A stretch of 64,000 nucleotides of DNA, taken from Cymodocea nodosa (Eukaryota > Streptophyta > Magnoliopsida > Alismatales > Cymodoceaceae). The first letter of the stretch is position 1, and each line of letters opens with the position of its first letter. The notes under the pieces were generated by a model that was not told the origin of the DNA, did not search any database, and saw only the letters and a list, made by a program, of their open reading frames with translations. Where the stretch lies: NCBI GenBank assembly GCA_036874045.1, contig JAZBRI010000008.1, forward strand, positions 7,827,001 to 7,891,000, given 5' to 3'. Made by a program: the position numbers and the translations under genes. Positions 12,400 through 23,637 of this stretch are shown here, piece by piece.

Positions 12400-13700
12400 C
12401 TATAATTTCAAAGACAAAGAAGATATTAGATGGATGTAGAAAGAATTCTTTAATACCTATACTTAATAATAAGGGAGATATATAGAATTGTAATAATTAT
12501 CATAGTACTAAGTAAATAAGTTATACTATGAAATAATGAGAAAGGATTTATATCAATGGAAGCTATTCATTTATTTAGACAACTAATAGAAAATTTTGGA
12601 GTTAAGAAAAGGGACCTTCACATAGTTTTCATTGATATAGAAAAGGACCTCCATATAGTTATCATTGATTTAGAAGAAGTTTATGATAGAGTACCTAGAT
12701 ATCTATTGTGATGGATTTTTGAAAGAAAAAGAATATCGATAGGATATATTGATATTGTAAAAGATGTGTATGAAAAAGAAATTACTGTTATTAAAATTAG
12801 AGAATTTTCAATAAACATAAGTTTACTCCAAGGGTCTTTCCTAAGTCTATATCTATTCATTGTAGTTATAGATGAAATAACTAAAGAAATTTAAGGAGAA
12901 ATATATTGGTGTATGTTATTTGTTGATGATATAGTTGTAGTTGATGGAAGTAAATTAAGAATTAATTCTAAATTGGAATTATAAAGAAATACTTTAGAGT
13001 CCAAAGGATTTAGATTAAGTCAAAAATTGAATATATGAAATGTAGGCTCAATGAATATAGATATGATGATGAAGGTATATACTTAATTATGAGATCCATA
13101 AAAGCAAATCTTTTAAATACTTCAGATCTGTAATAAGTAGCAATTGTGTAATTATAAAGGATGTTATTTATAAGATTAACATAGGGTGAATGAAGTAGAG
13201 AAATACTTTTAAAGTATTGTGTAATAAGAGGATATCCTTAAAATTAAAATTCTATAAAATTGTCATTTACATAATTATACTTTATGTATTAGAATGTTAG
13301 GTTATAAAACATAATCATATGTAAAAAGTTCATGTTATTGAGATATTTTTGTTTTTATGGATGAGTGGTAATAATTGAACGGATAAACTTAAAAATGATT
13401 TTATTAAGAATAAAATAGGAGTTGCACATATTGAAGTTAAAATCCATTTAGGTGATTTAGTTACATATTTAGGAGACTAATGAATGCACCAGTTAAGAGA
13501 GGAGATTTAATTAGTATAAAGGAAATTAAAAGAAGTAAAGGTAAGCTTAAAACTACTTGGTTAGAATTATAAGAAAAAAATTCAATTTATATAATTGAAT
13601 TGAAGACTTGGCAATAGATAGAAATATTTCAAAGAAAAGGATTCATGCGGCTAGCCTTATGTAGTGGGATTATGACTTGAGTTATTGTTGCTTTTGTTGA
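12400..13700 (+). pseudogene. LINE (non-LTR) reverse transcriptase relic, C-terminal half
   Basis: Conserved plant LINE phrases can be read through frameshifts and stops: SLIPILNNKGDI (about 12,450), MEAIHLFRQLIENFG, LHIVFIDIEK, LEEVYDRVPR, LLQGSFLSLYLF, the catalytic MLFVDDIVVVDGS (about 12,915-12,950) and LESKGFRLS. The 3' domain follows, ending near KRIHAASLM (about 13,640), which matches the usual C-terminus of such ORF2 proteins. The catalytic FADD box reads FVDD. The endonuclease and RT N-terminus are absent, so this is a 5'-truncated copy, as LINE insertions often are. It ends about 160 bp before the first O-fucosyltransferase exon seen, probably inside the upstream intron. Confidence 0.85.
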
Positions 13701-13857
13701 TGAGGATGATTTATTTTATTTGAGATTAAAATAGTAGCTTCCCAAATTTGAGATTAATATGGGTTTTACAGTTAGTGTGAAGATTTTTGTTTTTCTCTTA
13801 TTGTCAAATGTTGATGCATTATACTGATGATAAACTATGTATGGCATCTATTTGCAG

Positions 13858-16800
13858 GCTGCGGCAGAGCTCTAATCGACCTTATTTGGTATATCATCCA
13901 GGTCTTGTGAGAGAGACACTAGCATTTCACGGTTGTGCCGAACTATTTCAGGTAATGTAAATTATACAATACCAGTTCTTTTTAAGAAGTGAATGTTCTC
14001 TTATTGCCTTATTGAGCGTGTTTCATCTGAGCCTACATTTAAAAGAATGCTATATGCAGCTTCGTCTTTTGATCTTTGGAGTGGTTCAGTTGTAGCTGTA
14101 GCTCAGTAGTTTGTAAATTTCACATTATTGAATATTTCTTTGTGATCATAATATTAACTTTTGTTAAGAACATGTTTCATTTTTGAAGTTACAACCTATG
14201 TTTCCGCATTTTTATTCAGTGAATTTACAAATTACAACATCCAATCTGTATTACTGACTCTGTTGCCTACGTGGTGGTTTAGGATGTTCATTCTGAACTA
14301 GTGCAGTACCAGAGGTCCCAAATGATCAAACGAGGAATCATTCATGAAGATCTTAGTGTTGATTCTATGATTCGAAGAAGAAATGGAACATGCCCTTTGA
14401 TGCCTGAAGAGGTGAGTGTATAAGTTGTTTCTATTATTTGGAAAGAGGTACTGTGCCATTATCTCTTTATGTCATTGACTGTATTTTTTCTTTGAGTAGT
14501 ATCAAGTAAAATATACTAAATCATAAAAGACAAAGGGCCTACACAAGCTGTGAGCAGAAATACGGAAAAGGCAAAGTAAATGATTTCCAGGTTTCAGTCA
14601 ATATTGACTTTAGTCAAGTGGAAAAATTAAAATAAAATCAACTGCAATAGTTCAATCGATCAAAAATAACGGTATTTGGGGATTTCACTGAGATTCAAAT
14701 CTTGATGAATATAAAAGCTTATACTATTATTGATAAGTGTGGAAAAGCCAAAATAAGCATATATAGGCTAAATCAAAAATATTGTATACTTCATGATTAG
14801 TGAAATAGATGGTAAACTAATGAAATTACCCATCTTAACATCAATTAACTGAAATGAAAAATAAGTTAAAATAACTGTTTAGAATCTTTAGATTATTTAA
14901 ATGTTAGTTTAGAAGTTTACTTCTTGAAACAGAATGTAACCTGCAAGTTGTGAGTTTTAACCAATCATTTTATTTGGAACAAGGATTGCAATTTGTCCTT
15001 TTTGAAGATTTTGTAGGAAACTTGTCCTCATCCTTCACATCAATAACTTAATGTTGATATGTTCGTGAAGTGACACTTCATCAGAAAAGGAATATTGTGT
15101 TAAAGATATGACTCCAGCTCTAAAATGAGGATGACTCAAGGGATGATTAGCAGTCTGATGAAAGATACAGTAAGAGATGCAAACATCCATAAGAATTGAG
15201 TTCTTATATATCAAGAAAACATAGCAGTTAATGTGGAAGCCTTACAACATGCAACAGAACTTTGTTTGAGTGCACCAAACCAATTTGGTGCATAATTTTG
15301 TTTAATTCAATGATTGGACAATTTAGGACAATTAAAATCATTTTGTTGTGCTGTGTCAAAGCATTCACTCATGGAGTTTCTAATAATTGGCACTGGGCAG
15401 AAAAAGGTTCTTATTGCACGTTACCATTTTCTTTTTCTGATTTTTTTAATATATAATTCACATAGTTTGTATTCTAAAATTGTTTTTATGATTGTAGGTA
15501 GGTCTTCTTCTTCGAGCAGTGGGTTATCCCCCAAATACAATTATATATTTGGCTGGTTCACAGACATTTGGTGGGCAAAGGATTCTCATACCTTTACGTG
15601 GATTATATATCAATCTCTTGGACCGGACTTCTTTGTGCAGCCAAAAAGATTTGGCCAAACTAATTGGCCATGAGTCCCCTCTTCCTCCAAGCCCCCTGAG
15701 GAGTTCTCCAGTCAAAAGTGAGAAGGAACTCAGTGAAGAGTGGAAGAAAGCTGGCCCTAGGCCCAGGCCTCTTCCCCCTCCTCCTTCCAGACCATTTTAT
15801 GAACACGAGAAGGAGGGTTGGTATGGGTGGATTGCCGAGAGTGATAAAGAACCAGAGCCCACACATATGGATCTAAGAATGCAAGCTCATAGACTGCTAT
15901 GGGATGCTCTTGATTATTATGTTTCTGTTGAAGCTGATGCATTCTTTCCTGGTTTCAACAATGATGGCAGTGGTTGGCCTGATTTCTCCAGTTTAGTCAT
16001 GGGCCATAGGTTGTACAAAACATCAGTTAGTGTCACATTCCGTCCAGATAGGTAATGTCATTTTTTCCCCTGGGAAGAAAGTGCAATGTCTTGTAGACTT
16101 TGAAATTGTTTTGAAATAACGCAATTTTAGTTTGTTTCTGGACAAGTCACAAATTCATTGACTCAGAGTGACTTGTGAGGTATTTTCAGAGTTTTACGTT
16201 AATCATTTCTCAATTTTTAAGTATGGTATTGGCCTTTTGAAGTTAAGCACAAGTATTTGTGGCAGCAATGGAACCAGCTTGTGGTCATGTTAAACCTCTC
16301 TGGTTGTCATTGGTCAAGCTCCTATCTTTAAATATTTATTGTCACAAGAAAACTATTTTAGTTGGATTCTTTTTCAGTTCTTTTCTATTTCAGATACTAA
16401 CTTGCTGTTTTTTTTCACCTTTTACAGAAAAACTATCACCAAGTTGTTTGACACTGTTAGGGATCATATGTATTATGCAAAACGTAATTGGACAGTTTCG
16501 GTCAGGGATCATCTAAGTAAGAGTGTGGGTGTTGAAGGTCTAGTAATGCAGTCTCAGATGTCAAAACCTATGTCTTTCATTTCGCACCCTTTCCCAGAGT
16601 GTTCTTGCAGTATATCCAAGTCTGATGTTGTCTCAGCTCCTGCTTCTAAAGGCACCATTCTTACTTCTCAAGAGACTATGGATGAGTGCCCAGAATGGAT
16701 GATGCACGATATCAAACAAGGTTCTGTTGGGACTTCCAGTTTAAAAGATAATAGTGATGACTCTAATGAGTTACCAGAATATGGCACAGACATTCAAGGA

Positions 16801-16875
16801 CAATCTGTAGAAAAGGGTAAATCTGTTTCTGGCAGGCCGTCAGAACAGGATGAAGAGATGGATCCTGATGATTAA
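13858..16875 (+). CDS. Plant O-fucosyltransferase family protein (DUF246-type), C-terminal exons
   Basis: Four exons join in frame: 13858-13951, 14283-14411, 15498-16051 and 16428-16875 (stop TAA). All introns between them are GT-AG, and the first exon is preceded by TTTGCAG. The joined protein, about 407 residues, contains the family's C-terminal hallmarks: YLVYHPGLVRETLAFHGCAE, an RRNGTCPLMPEEVGLLLRA junction, IYLAGSQTFGGQRILIPLRG, HEKEGWYGWIAESD, RMQAHRLLWDALDYYVSVEA, DAFFPGFNNDGSGWPDFSS and HPFPECSC. Plant members are Golgi type II membrane glycosyltransferases, and some affect cell adhesion and pectin. The membrane anchor and the N-terminal GDP-fucose-binding half are absent from the window. 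Upstream exons may lie beyond a TE-filled intron or be lost. The tail after the CSC motif is Ser/acidic-rich and ends EDEMDPDD-like (DEEMDPDD). The exons show no stops or frameshifts. Confidence 0.9.
14412..15497 (+). other. Large intron of the O-fucosyltransferase gene (1,086 bp)
   Basis: It is bounded by GTGAGT and a TTGTAG acceptor. I see no TE ORF or structured RNA in it. The open frames that run across 15,262-15,500 are read-through of intron sequence into exon 3. Confidence 0.8.
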
Positions 16876-18076
16876 GATCTTTAACCTTTTTGTGTCAAAC
16901 AGAGTTAGTTTAGCTCACATAAACGAAAGAGGATGGAAATAGTGAAGGACAGGCAATGATGTAGTTTCCTGTGAGCTGTTGATGAATGCCAACAGTTTTC
17001 CATGCAGTTCCCTGATACGTCAGTGGCAGCATAGAAGACAAGCACGCCCTTTACCAATTTATTTGTTTGATAGATGATTCATCATTTTGTAACTTCACAG
17101 GCATGTCTTTGTAGATCGGAATTACTTTGCAGCCACTAAGTTCTAAGCAGCTGAGCTTTTCTGGGTATTATTAGTCCAGCAGTGCTGCATGTCACCAATG
17201 ATTGGAAATAGAACTTCTGATCTGATTTGTTCTTTATATGGGAAATAATTAATTACTAAATGAAAAGCACAAGTTTATAAATCATGATGTTTATATCAAT
17301 GCTTTCCTTCTCGGGTACCATTTTATCTGTTGATTATGGGGAATTTTCAGCTGTTTTGGTAGTTACTCTAACAATGGAAAGACATCAATTTACCCTTGAA
17401 ACCTCAGTAATTCTGAAATATTTTATTCAGGAATTGTTTTCCGGTTTGTATGAATTTTAGAGTTTTCCCACTTCCATGAGTTTCATCATGTATTAGACCT
17501 TGAAAGGTATTGGTAGAGGATGAAAATAAATGGAAAACTATTTAAAGCTGGGGTAAAAACATAAACATCTTTTTCGGTGAAACTATTTGAAACTGTCAAT
17601 CTTCAACCAGTTTTCTTGGTCCGGTTAGAGAATAATATTTTATGTTGTGACAGTCGGTATATTTTTTCTTAGTCTGATAAGGAAGAGGAATACACGTGTA
17701 TGGCTGTTTGCTGCCCTTGTGTTGGTTTTCTAAAGCATTTGTTAAAAGTGATTTTTGATTTAGGTTTTGATAACTCAAATCTGTTCTCTTAACACGAGAT
17801 TGGTGGAAGAAGTGTGGCAGGTGAAAACAAAGAAGATAGAAGAGTGAAAAATAGGATTCGGAGGAGATGAAAATGTTATATTTGTTTTCATATATACAAT
17901 ATAAGCTTTTATATATCCATACAAATAACTCTCCACTACAATAAGTAGCTTGACATGGAAATAAGGGGAACATAATAATTGAAAATTTGTTAGTAGATTT
18001 AGTTTCAACACGACATGGACAAAATAGGATAAACATGCATGTGATAGCACGTGTACTTTATAATAATAGGGTTTTT
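16876..18076 (+). other. 3' UTR and downstream flank of the O-fucosyltransferase gene
   Basis: No gene is supported. AT-rich sequence follows the TAA, with an AATAAA at about 17,524 and T-rich stretches that could serve 3' end formation, but the true polyadenylation site cannot be chosen. A 146-codon open frame on the minus strand (17,596-18,036) has no recognisable domain and a low-complexity composition, so I do not call it a gene. Confidence 0.6.
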
Positions 18077-18148
18077 GTGGTTTAAAGCATATTTAACACT
18101 TCTCCATGCTTTGTGGTTTAAAGCATATTTAACACTTCTCCATGCTTT
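18077..18148. repeat. Perfect 36-bp tandem duplication
   Basis: The unit at 18077-18112, starting GTGGTTTAAAGCAT, is repeated without a mismatch at 18113-18148. No mismatch means the duplication is young compared with the surrounding decayed copia relic. Confidence 0.95.
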
Positions 18149-18169
18149 GAATACTACAAACACCTATTT

Positions 18170-18830
18170 TACTTAGTAGATTAAACCTTCCTATTGGTAA
18201 AAGTTTAGTAAATAAATCTACTAGCTGATCTTTAGCTTATAGTAAATGAGATTGATTTTTTGAAGATTCTATGATTCTCTTAAAGCATACAATTTAACAT
18301 TGAAATACTGAAAAATTGAGTTATGGGAGATGGCAATTGTAGCTTGATTGTCTCTGTTGGATTTTTCTGATCGAAATATAGATAATGTAGAATCTTTCTA
18401 ATCTATAGAGATTGGTTTGTAGTAGCATTTGCTGCCATTACTTCAAACTCAATAGTGGATTGTGCGACCTTTTCTTGCTTCTTTGAAGACCAACAAAATA
18501 TGTTAGTGCCCAAGCCAATACAATATCTTGAGGTACTTTTTAATTCTACCACTAATCCAGCCATGCCACTATCTGAGTAGTCTTTCAGACTGCAATCACT
18601 TGTTCTTTGAACTTGAATTCCAAAGTTTTGTCCCATTAAGGTACTTGAGTACCCTGTCTTTCAACTTGCAATCACTTGTTCTTTGAAATTGAATTCCAAA
18701 GTTTTGTGTCCCAATAAGGTACTTGAGTACCCTATCTTTTAGCTTGCAATCACTTGTTCTTTGAAATTGAATTCCAAAGTTGTGTCCTATTAAGGTGCTT
18801 GAGTACCCTCTTTGCTACTAGCAGATGATT
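18170..18830 (-). pseudogene. Ty1/copia RT-RNase H fragment (lineage other than the SIRE-like copies)
   Basis: On the minus strand the frame ending at 18,403 reads LKDYSDSGMAGLVVELKST, then IFCWSSKKQEKVAQSTIEFE and MAANATTNQSL. This is the copia RNase H core, with the YSD and STxEaE positions still visible (DSDWAG reads DSGMAG). Decayed sequence to about 18,180 matches the usual tail (LADLFTK-like). Wording differs from the D2/A RNase H (KKQNCIALPTTEAE), so it is from another copia lineage. The upstream part is broken by a triplicated segment. Confidence 0.8.
18591..18822. repeat. Triplicated 76-78 bp segment inside the RNase H fragment
   Basis: Three copies start at 18591, 18667 and 18745 (each TGCAATCACTTGTTCTTTGA...) and each runs through AATTCCAAAGTT to GAGTACCCT. 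The copies differ at only a few positions. The third period is 78 bp (26 codons), while the first is 76 bp and so shifts frame. Confidence 0.9.
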
Positions 18831-18839
18831 TTCATCTAC

Positions 18840-20392
18840 ACAATGCATAAATCGGGAAAGCTAGTTAATTGAAAATAATATATTAGGTATGGAGGCTATT
18901 AAATATATTAAACATCCAAGTAACCTCTTGAAGTACCCTTCTTCAATTTTTCTTGTAGTATTGCACTTTTGTTTATGATGCATGAGAGTGCTAAGAGTGA
19001 AAGAACCTTTATGTTTTGATAATGTAAAAATCTATGAAGAAAATTATATATTTCATAAGTACAGATAAAGAGCCATGAAGATAGAATTTATATCAAAGTA
19101 GAAGTAATTTTAGGTAGTAGTAGTTCAAAAGATTATCTAGATTGGATGGTGACTTAAGAGGATAATTATTTGAAAAATCATTAATGGGCAGTGAGTTAGT
19201 ATGAAGCTTAAAATGTTAGATGCATTAGACCTAACATATTTGCTATTTATTGGATGAAAAATAAATGAGAGTGATGAAGGAATAGGAAGTTAAAGGATTA
19301 ACTCACTAATAATTATCAAGAACATGATGAGATAAAAGTCATTAGTAAAGAATCTCAATTAAATTGTAGATGATGAAAATTGAGTTAGGATAGAAAGTTA
19401 GATGATTAAGCATCTAAATATTAGCAAGATATTTAGTGATTTATGGAATAATCATCCATCTTAAAGAAAAGATAAAGAAAGATTGTGAAGGAAGTTAAAA
19501 GTAAAAAACTCGTTGAGTTACAGAATAACTCCACAATTTTTTAAACTAGATTCATGTGAAACTTGTTGGGTTAATGATAACTCCGTGACTTTTAATTTGG
19601 GCTCACATGAATCTAACTTAAGTGTCCGAAGGTTAATAGGGTACACGATGACTTATGAAAGAAGTGTCCAAATATTAATAGGATTTTCAATAACTTGTGA
19701 AATAAGTATATGTCTTGGACATAGAAGAAAAATAAGTTGCCAGTAATTTAAAGATTTCGTTAGTATATTTAGAAACTCATGATAGTTAATTGTCTAACCT
19801 AGCAAATTATCTTGGTGATTTAAGGAGCTAAGCCATCAAGAGTTTGATAGATTCTTCGATAGTTTACACAACGGTAACTTACTATTTTTGAAATTATCAA
19901 GATTAGTAAGTACAATATATTGATAACCTTGAAGAAAATTTAATCATTGCATACATAGATATAGAGGTGTTTAATTTATTTTTATGCTTATATCAATAAT
20001 TACTTTTAGAAGTAAACAAGCAATCTTTCACACAAATTAGATATTAAATCCAATTTGTATTTTTAACTACAAGTACACAGTGTATATTGTATTTGTGTGC
20101 AAGTACAGGTTGATCTTATAGAGATTGAGTAAGAATTGTGTACTGTTTCGATTTTTATATTGGAGTTTATATGTGTTTAGTTAAGCACTCTGTTGAGTTA
20201 CAGTTAACACAACGAACCTAGTTCGTGGAGTTATAGTTAACTTAACGGACTAACCTCGTGGACTTAAGTTAACTCCACGAGTCTACCTTTCCAGTTAAAT
20301 ACTACTATTTTTATAGAGGAATTCGGCCAACCATTGGGTGGTTCCATAGAATGTAAATAACATCAATTAAGCTCTTTAATGTTAGTTAATAC
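18840..20392. other. Unclassified old repeat stretch with LTR-like dyad motifs
   Basis: No coding similarity was recognised. From about 19,500 to 20,300 the sequence carries several CGTTGAGTTA/TAACTCCACG-type motifs, including one exact copy of the spaced dyad at 20,224-20,247. The same motifs fill LTRs elsewhere in the window, so this is probably a decayed LTR or a related repeat. Its boundaries are unclear. Confidence 0.4.
20224..20247. promoter_or_regulatory. Exact 24-bp spaced dyad (CGNNNAGTTA-N4-TAACTNNNCG)
   Basis: The left arm is CGTGGAGTTA, the spacer TAGT and the right arm TAACTTAACG. All 14 fixed positions match the pattern found in the LTRs and in repeat C. A near copy (TGTTGAGTTA CAGT TAACACAACG) lies just upstream at about 20,190, and a 23-bp variant just downstream. 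Its function is unknown; it may be a protein-binding site. Confidence 0.5.
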
Positions 20393-21783
20393 TAGATTTA
20401 TCATTAAGCAACACTAACATTCAGATATTTTAAACAGTAATTATTAAAATCTTTAAGTATCTAGAATGAATCAATTTCAGTAAATAATAAAACTATTTTC
20501 TATTTTCTGAATCAAACAAACATAAAACATTCACAATATGGACAATAATAACATTAATCAAGATACAAAACAAATAATACAACACTTTAATACTAAATGT
20601 AAACATAGATAATTTGTTGTTTTTGGTATTTTTGTTTTGATATGTTCTTAAAGATGAACGAAAGGTGAAATGTAAAAAATCTCTATTGATAGTAAAAACT
20701 TTCGTCACTACATGCGACATGATTACACCACTGAAAATTTAATCACTTACAATCTTACCTCATCTCCTTATAGAATTGTGAATCAAGAATTGTAAGATGA
20801 TCTCTTCTTCAGCATACTAGCATCAACCCGAAACCAAGGCTAGAAGCTTTATGATCTCTTGAGATATGAGTCGGTACTTGGTGAAAATGGCTTCCCTTCC
20901 TGTGATATAATCACTCATCAAAGTGGTTGTCAGTCATTGTGTTTGGCTTGGAATCAACCCGACATCAGGAAAGTATCTTCACAAACCTCCGATGGTTGGT
21001 GATTTTGGTGGTGGTGTGGAGCTTCAGGGAACTTCCGACGCTTCCTGCAGTTAGCACGGTTCTCCACCTTCACACACACCTTTTCTTCATCTTTCTCCTC
21101 TTCTTTTATATTTCTTTTAGTAGTAACTGCTTCTACTTAGATGATCGGTTGGATTTCCTTCATTCATATCAATGATGGTGATTTCTTCTTCATTCTACAA
21201 GTGAATTCTTACGTGATACGTGAAATCGTGGTTTTCCTTCAACTTTCCTGTTTCTACAACTATTACAATAACATATTAGAAAATAAATGGTCTATGGAGT
21301 TACAACTAACTCAATGGACTTACTTCGTTGATTTAACTATAAAACATGTGCAATAAAGAAATAACTAGTTCAGATATTTCAAATACTTACAAATCTAACT
21401 ATCCGATGCTCAGATGCATTTCAGACAGTTAACAGGTAACTTACCAAAAATTCAGTTAAGTCATGCATTACAGTTTCAACATGTGTACTCTAGGAAATAA
21501 TAAAATATTCTTTTATCGTTTAAAACATAACTGTCTAGTACATGCAATATAACTCTCCAAAATAACAGAAAATTCAGATACTTAGGAATTTAAAAGCTTG
21601 TAATTCACTAACAGTTCAGAAATATACTTAATTAACATTAATTTCCTGAAATTATGTAGATTCTTTCATTAAAGCATATAACAGGGAAATTATAACATAA
21701 TGACTTAATTCTCATATGATAAGCTAAATATTCTATAATTAACCATCATTTAACCGTTAATATTATGCACTTTTTCATTCTAA
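20393..21783 (+). repeat. Dispersed repeat C, copy 1
   Basis: It starts near GATTTATCATTAAG and ends near GCACTTTTTCATTC. It matches, in inverted orientation, the segment that replaces pol in element B (42,258-43,965). Shared landmarks include ACCAAAAAC near the first end, the GATGATCTCTTCTTCAGCATAC region, the CATTGTGTTTGGCTTGGAAT region and the ACTATCCGATGCTCAGATGC region. It is shorter than the B copy (about 1.39 versus 1.71 kb) and lacks part of its tandem units. No long conserved ORF is evident. The type is unknown; it could be an LTR of another element. Confidence 0.7.
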
Positions 21784-23100
21784 ACACTTCCCTTATACTT
21801 AAATTTTTCTAGTCCCTTAGTAAACTACTAAGATCTAACTAGTTGGTCTTTCTTAAGTGCTAGAATTAATTCTTCATTTTGTATCTTCAGAATACATAAA
21901 TTAGATTACTATATAGATATTCTGTATTTTTCAGTAATCTATTTTAACATTATTTTCTCCTCTTCAACCTGCAAATATATTTAAAACATATGTAAATTAC
22001 ATACAAAATATATTAGCAACACATAGGTGGTAATTATATTATCATCTTTTTTTCTTTTCAAACATCTGTTATCCTGAATTTTTCAATATGATTTCCAGAA
22101 TAAATTTCAACTACATGTAAATCAAAACACAATCCAATTCAATATGATTAAAACAAGTAGAATAATGAATTGTATCTTAAATAAACAACTTCAAAAGTCT
22201 AATTTAGATTCATACTTCAATAATCTTAGATAACAGAAAATATACTTGATTCAAAAGATTTCTGTATTTCACAAAACACTTTTATCTTTTCAGAATAGTA
22301 TATGCATATTTGTACTTTAAAAGTTAATTTGAAAAGCTTGAATCATACAAGAGCTTTCTAGTATACCCATGTATCGAGCTTTCAATCAACAATCCCAGAT
22401 CTGATCAAGATCTTAGGTTGCTAGATTTAAAGAGTCCTTTTTGAGGTCAATAATCCTTACATACCTATCTGCTCAAGTACAAAAGACTTGTGATCAAACA
22501 AGTGAATAAACTCTCAAAGGTTTTCTCTTTTTTTCTTTTTTTTTTTCTTTTCAACACAGTATATATACATATTTCATTAATACAGATGCAATAAAACACA
22601 AATCTCATATAATCCTGCCTCTATAATTTATTGAAAACATGAATCCATATCAATAAGCTCATACTTTTTCTAGTAGTTTAATAAGATTTACACATAAATC
22701 ATTCTACAAGTTTAATAAATCAAATTAAATGTATCCTTGATCATATGTATTTCATTTAATCCAAAAATCAACATTTTAGCTCTTTTAGGATTTCAGATAA
22801 TTTACTGAGTTTCAATTAAGCATTCTGATTTCTTTTTAAAATCGTGAAACTATTAAACTCATAAAATTTAGTAAAAACATAAGATACTCTATCTAGATTT
22901 GTATTAATAGTAAAATTTTGTAGCATTTTATATAAGATTCTAAATATAACATTCAAGCAGTTACAGTTCTTAAAAATTTGATAGTCTCAACTATCGGATA
23001 GTTACAACAAATTCATAAAATTTTTTTTCAATTTCCACAGAACTTTGCAGCACCATTCTAATTCCTCTAATTAACAAAATTACTTGGCTTTTAATCTAAT
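21784..23100 (-). mobile_element. Relic of SIRE-like copia post-pol spacer
   Basis: From about 21,960 to 22,950 the sequence is collinear with the element B spacer (about 41,190-42,230). The best match is 22,330-22,520 versus 41,598-41,780, which share GAAAAGCTTGAATCATACAA and CTTACATACCTATCTGCTCA. There is no coding sequence, pol or LTR. 21,784-21,960 shows nothing recognisable. A TTACCTCCCCCAAT pyrimidine tract at about 23,099 resembles the internal polypurine tract of the intact spacers, read on the minus strand. Confidence 0.65.
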
Positions 23101-23496
23101 TACCTCCCCCAATACCTACATTTTGCATTGTCCTCAATGTAAAAGATTTTACAGTAAATACAGTAATTGTTAGCAAGCATGAATATTGTTTCGTTGACTT
23201 AGCACCTAACTCAACGAACTTAATTTGTTGAGTTAATGAATAACTCCACGAATTGAGTTTAAATGTAAATTCAAGATAAGTAATCAATTACATACCTTGT
23301 TCTTTTGTATCTCCTTCAACATCTTTCGACTTTTGATTTTGAAAAACTTTTCATTCACAAATAAAAGCAGAATATATAACAAAATAACAAAACATAATTT
23401 GTTAATTCAGTGTCTTGTGTGGAACCTAGACTCATATGCCTTTGGTGGCTCATAAGCAAGCTAGTTGGTTTCCCAGAATAGATACCAACAAACTGG

Positions 23497-23499
<3 letters not shown>
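23101..23499. other. Unclassified stretch with dyad motifs
   Basis: No gene is seen. 23,190-23,260 contains CGTTGACTTA...TAACTCAACG and TGTTGAGTTA...TAACTCCACG, spaced inverted pairs of the kind present in the LTRs (5-nt spacers here). Confidence 0.4.

Positions 23500-23535
<36 letters not shown>
23500..23535. repeat. (AT)n microsatellite
   Basis: An uninterrupted AT dinucleotide run of about 36 bp lies between the old relics and the F-box pseudogene. Confidence 0.95.
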
Positions 23536-23541
<6 letters not shown>

Positions 23542-23637
23542 TCTTTTTCTTATAAAATAAAACTAAAACTAAAATTTTTTCTTTCTTTTTTAAAAATAAA
23601 TGTAGAGTACACAACATTAAAAGTACAAAATCACAAT

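Noticed and set aside
15524..15942. Minus-strand open frames opposite the O-fucosyltransferase exon 3
   Set aside because: Antisense shadows of a well-supported exon.
17596..18036. 146-codon minus-strand open frame downstream of the O-fucosyltransferase gene
   Set aside because: No domain, low-complexity Ser/Tyr/Phe composition, and it overlaps another unrelated frame. Chance in AT-rich flank.
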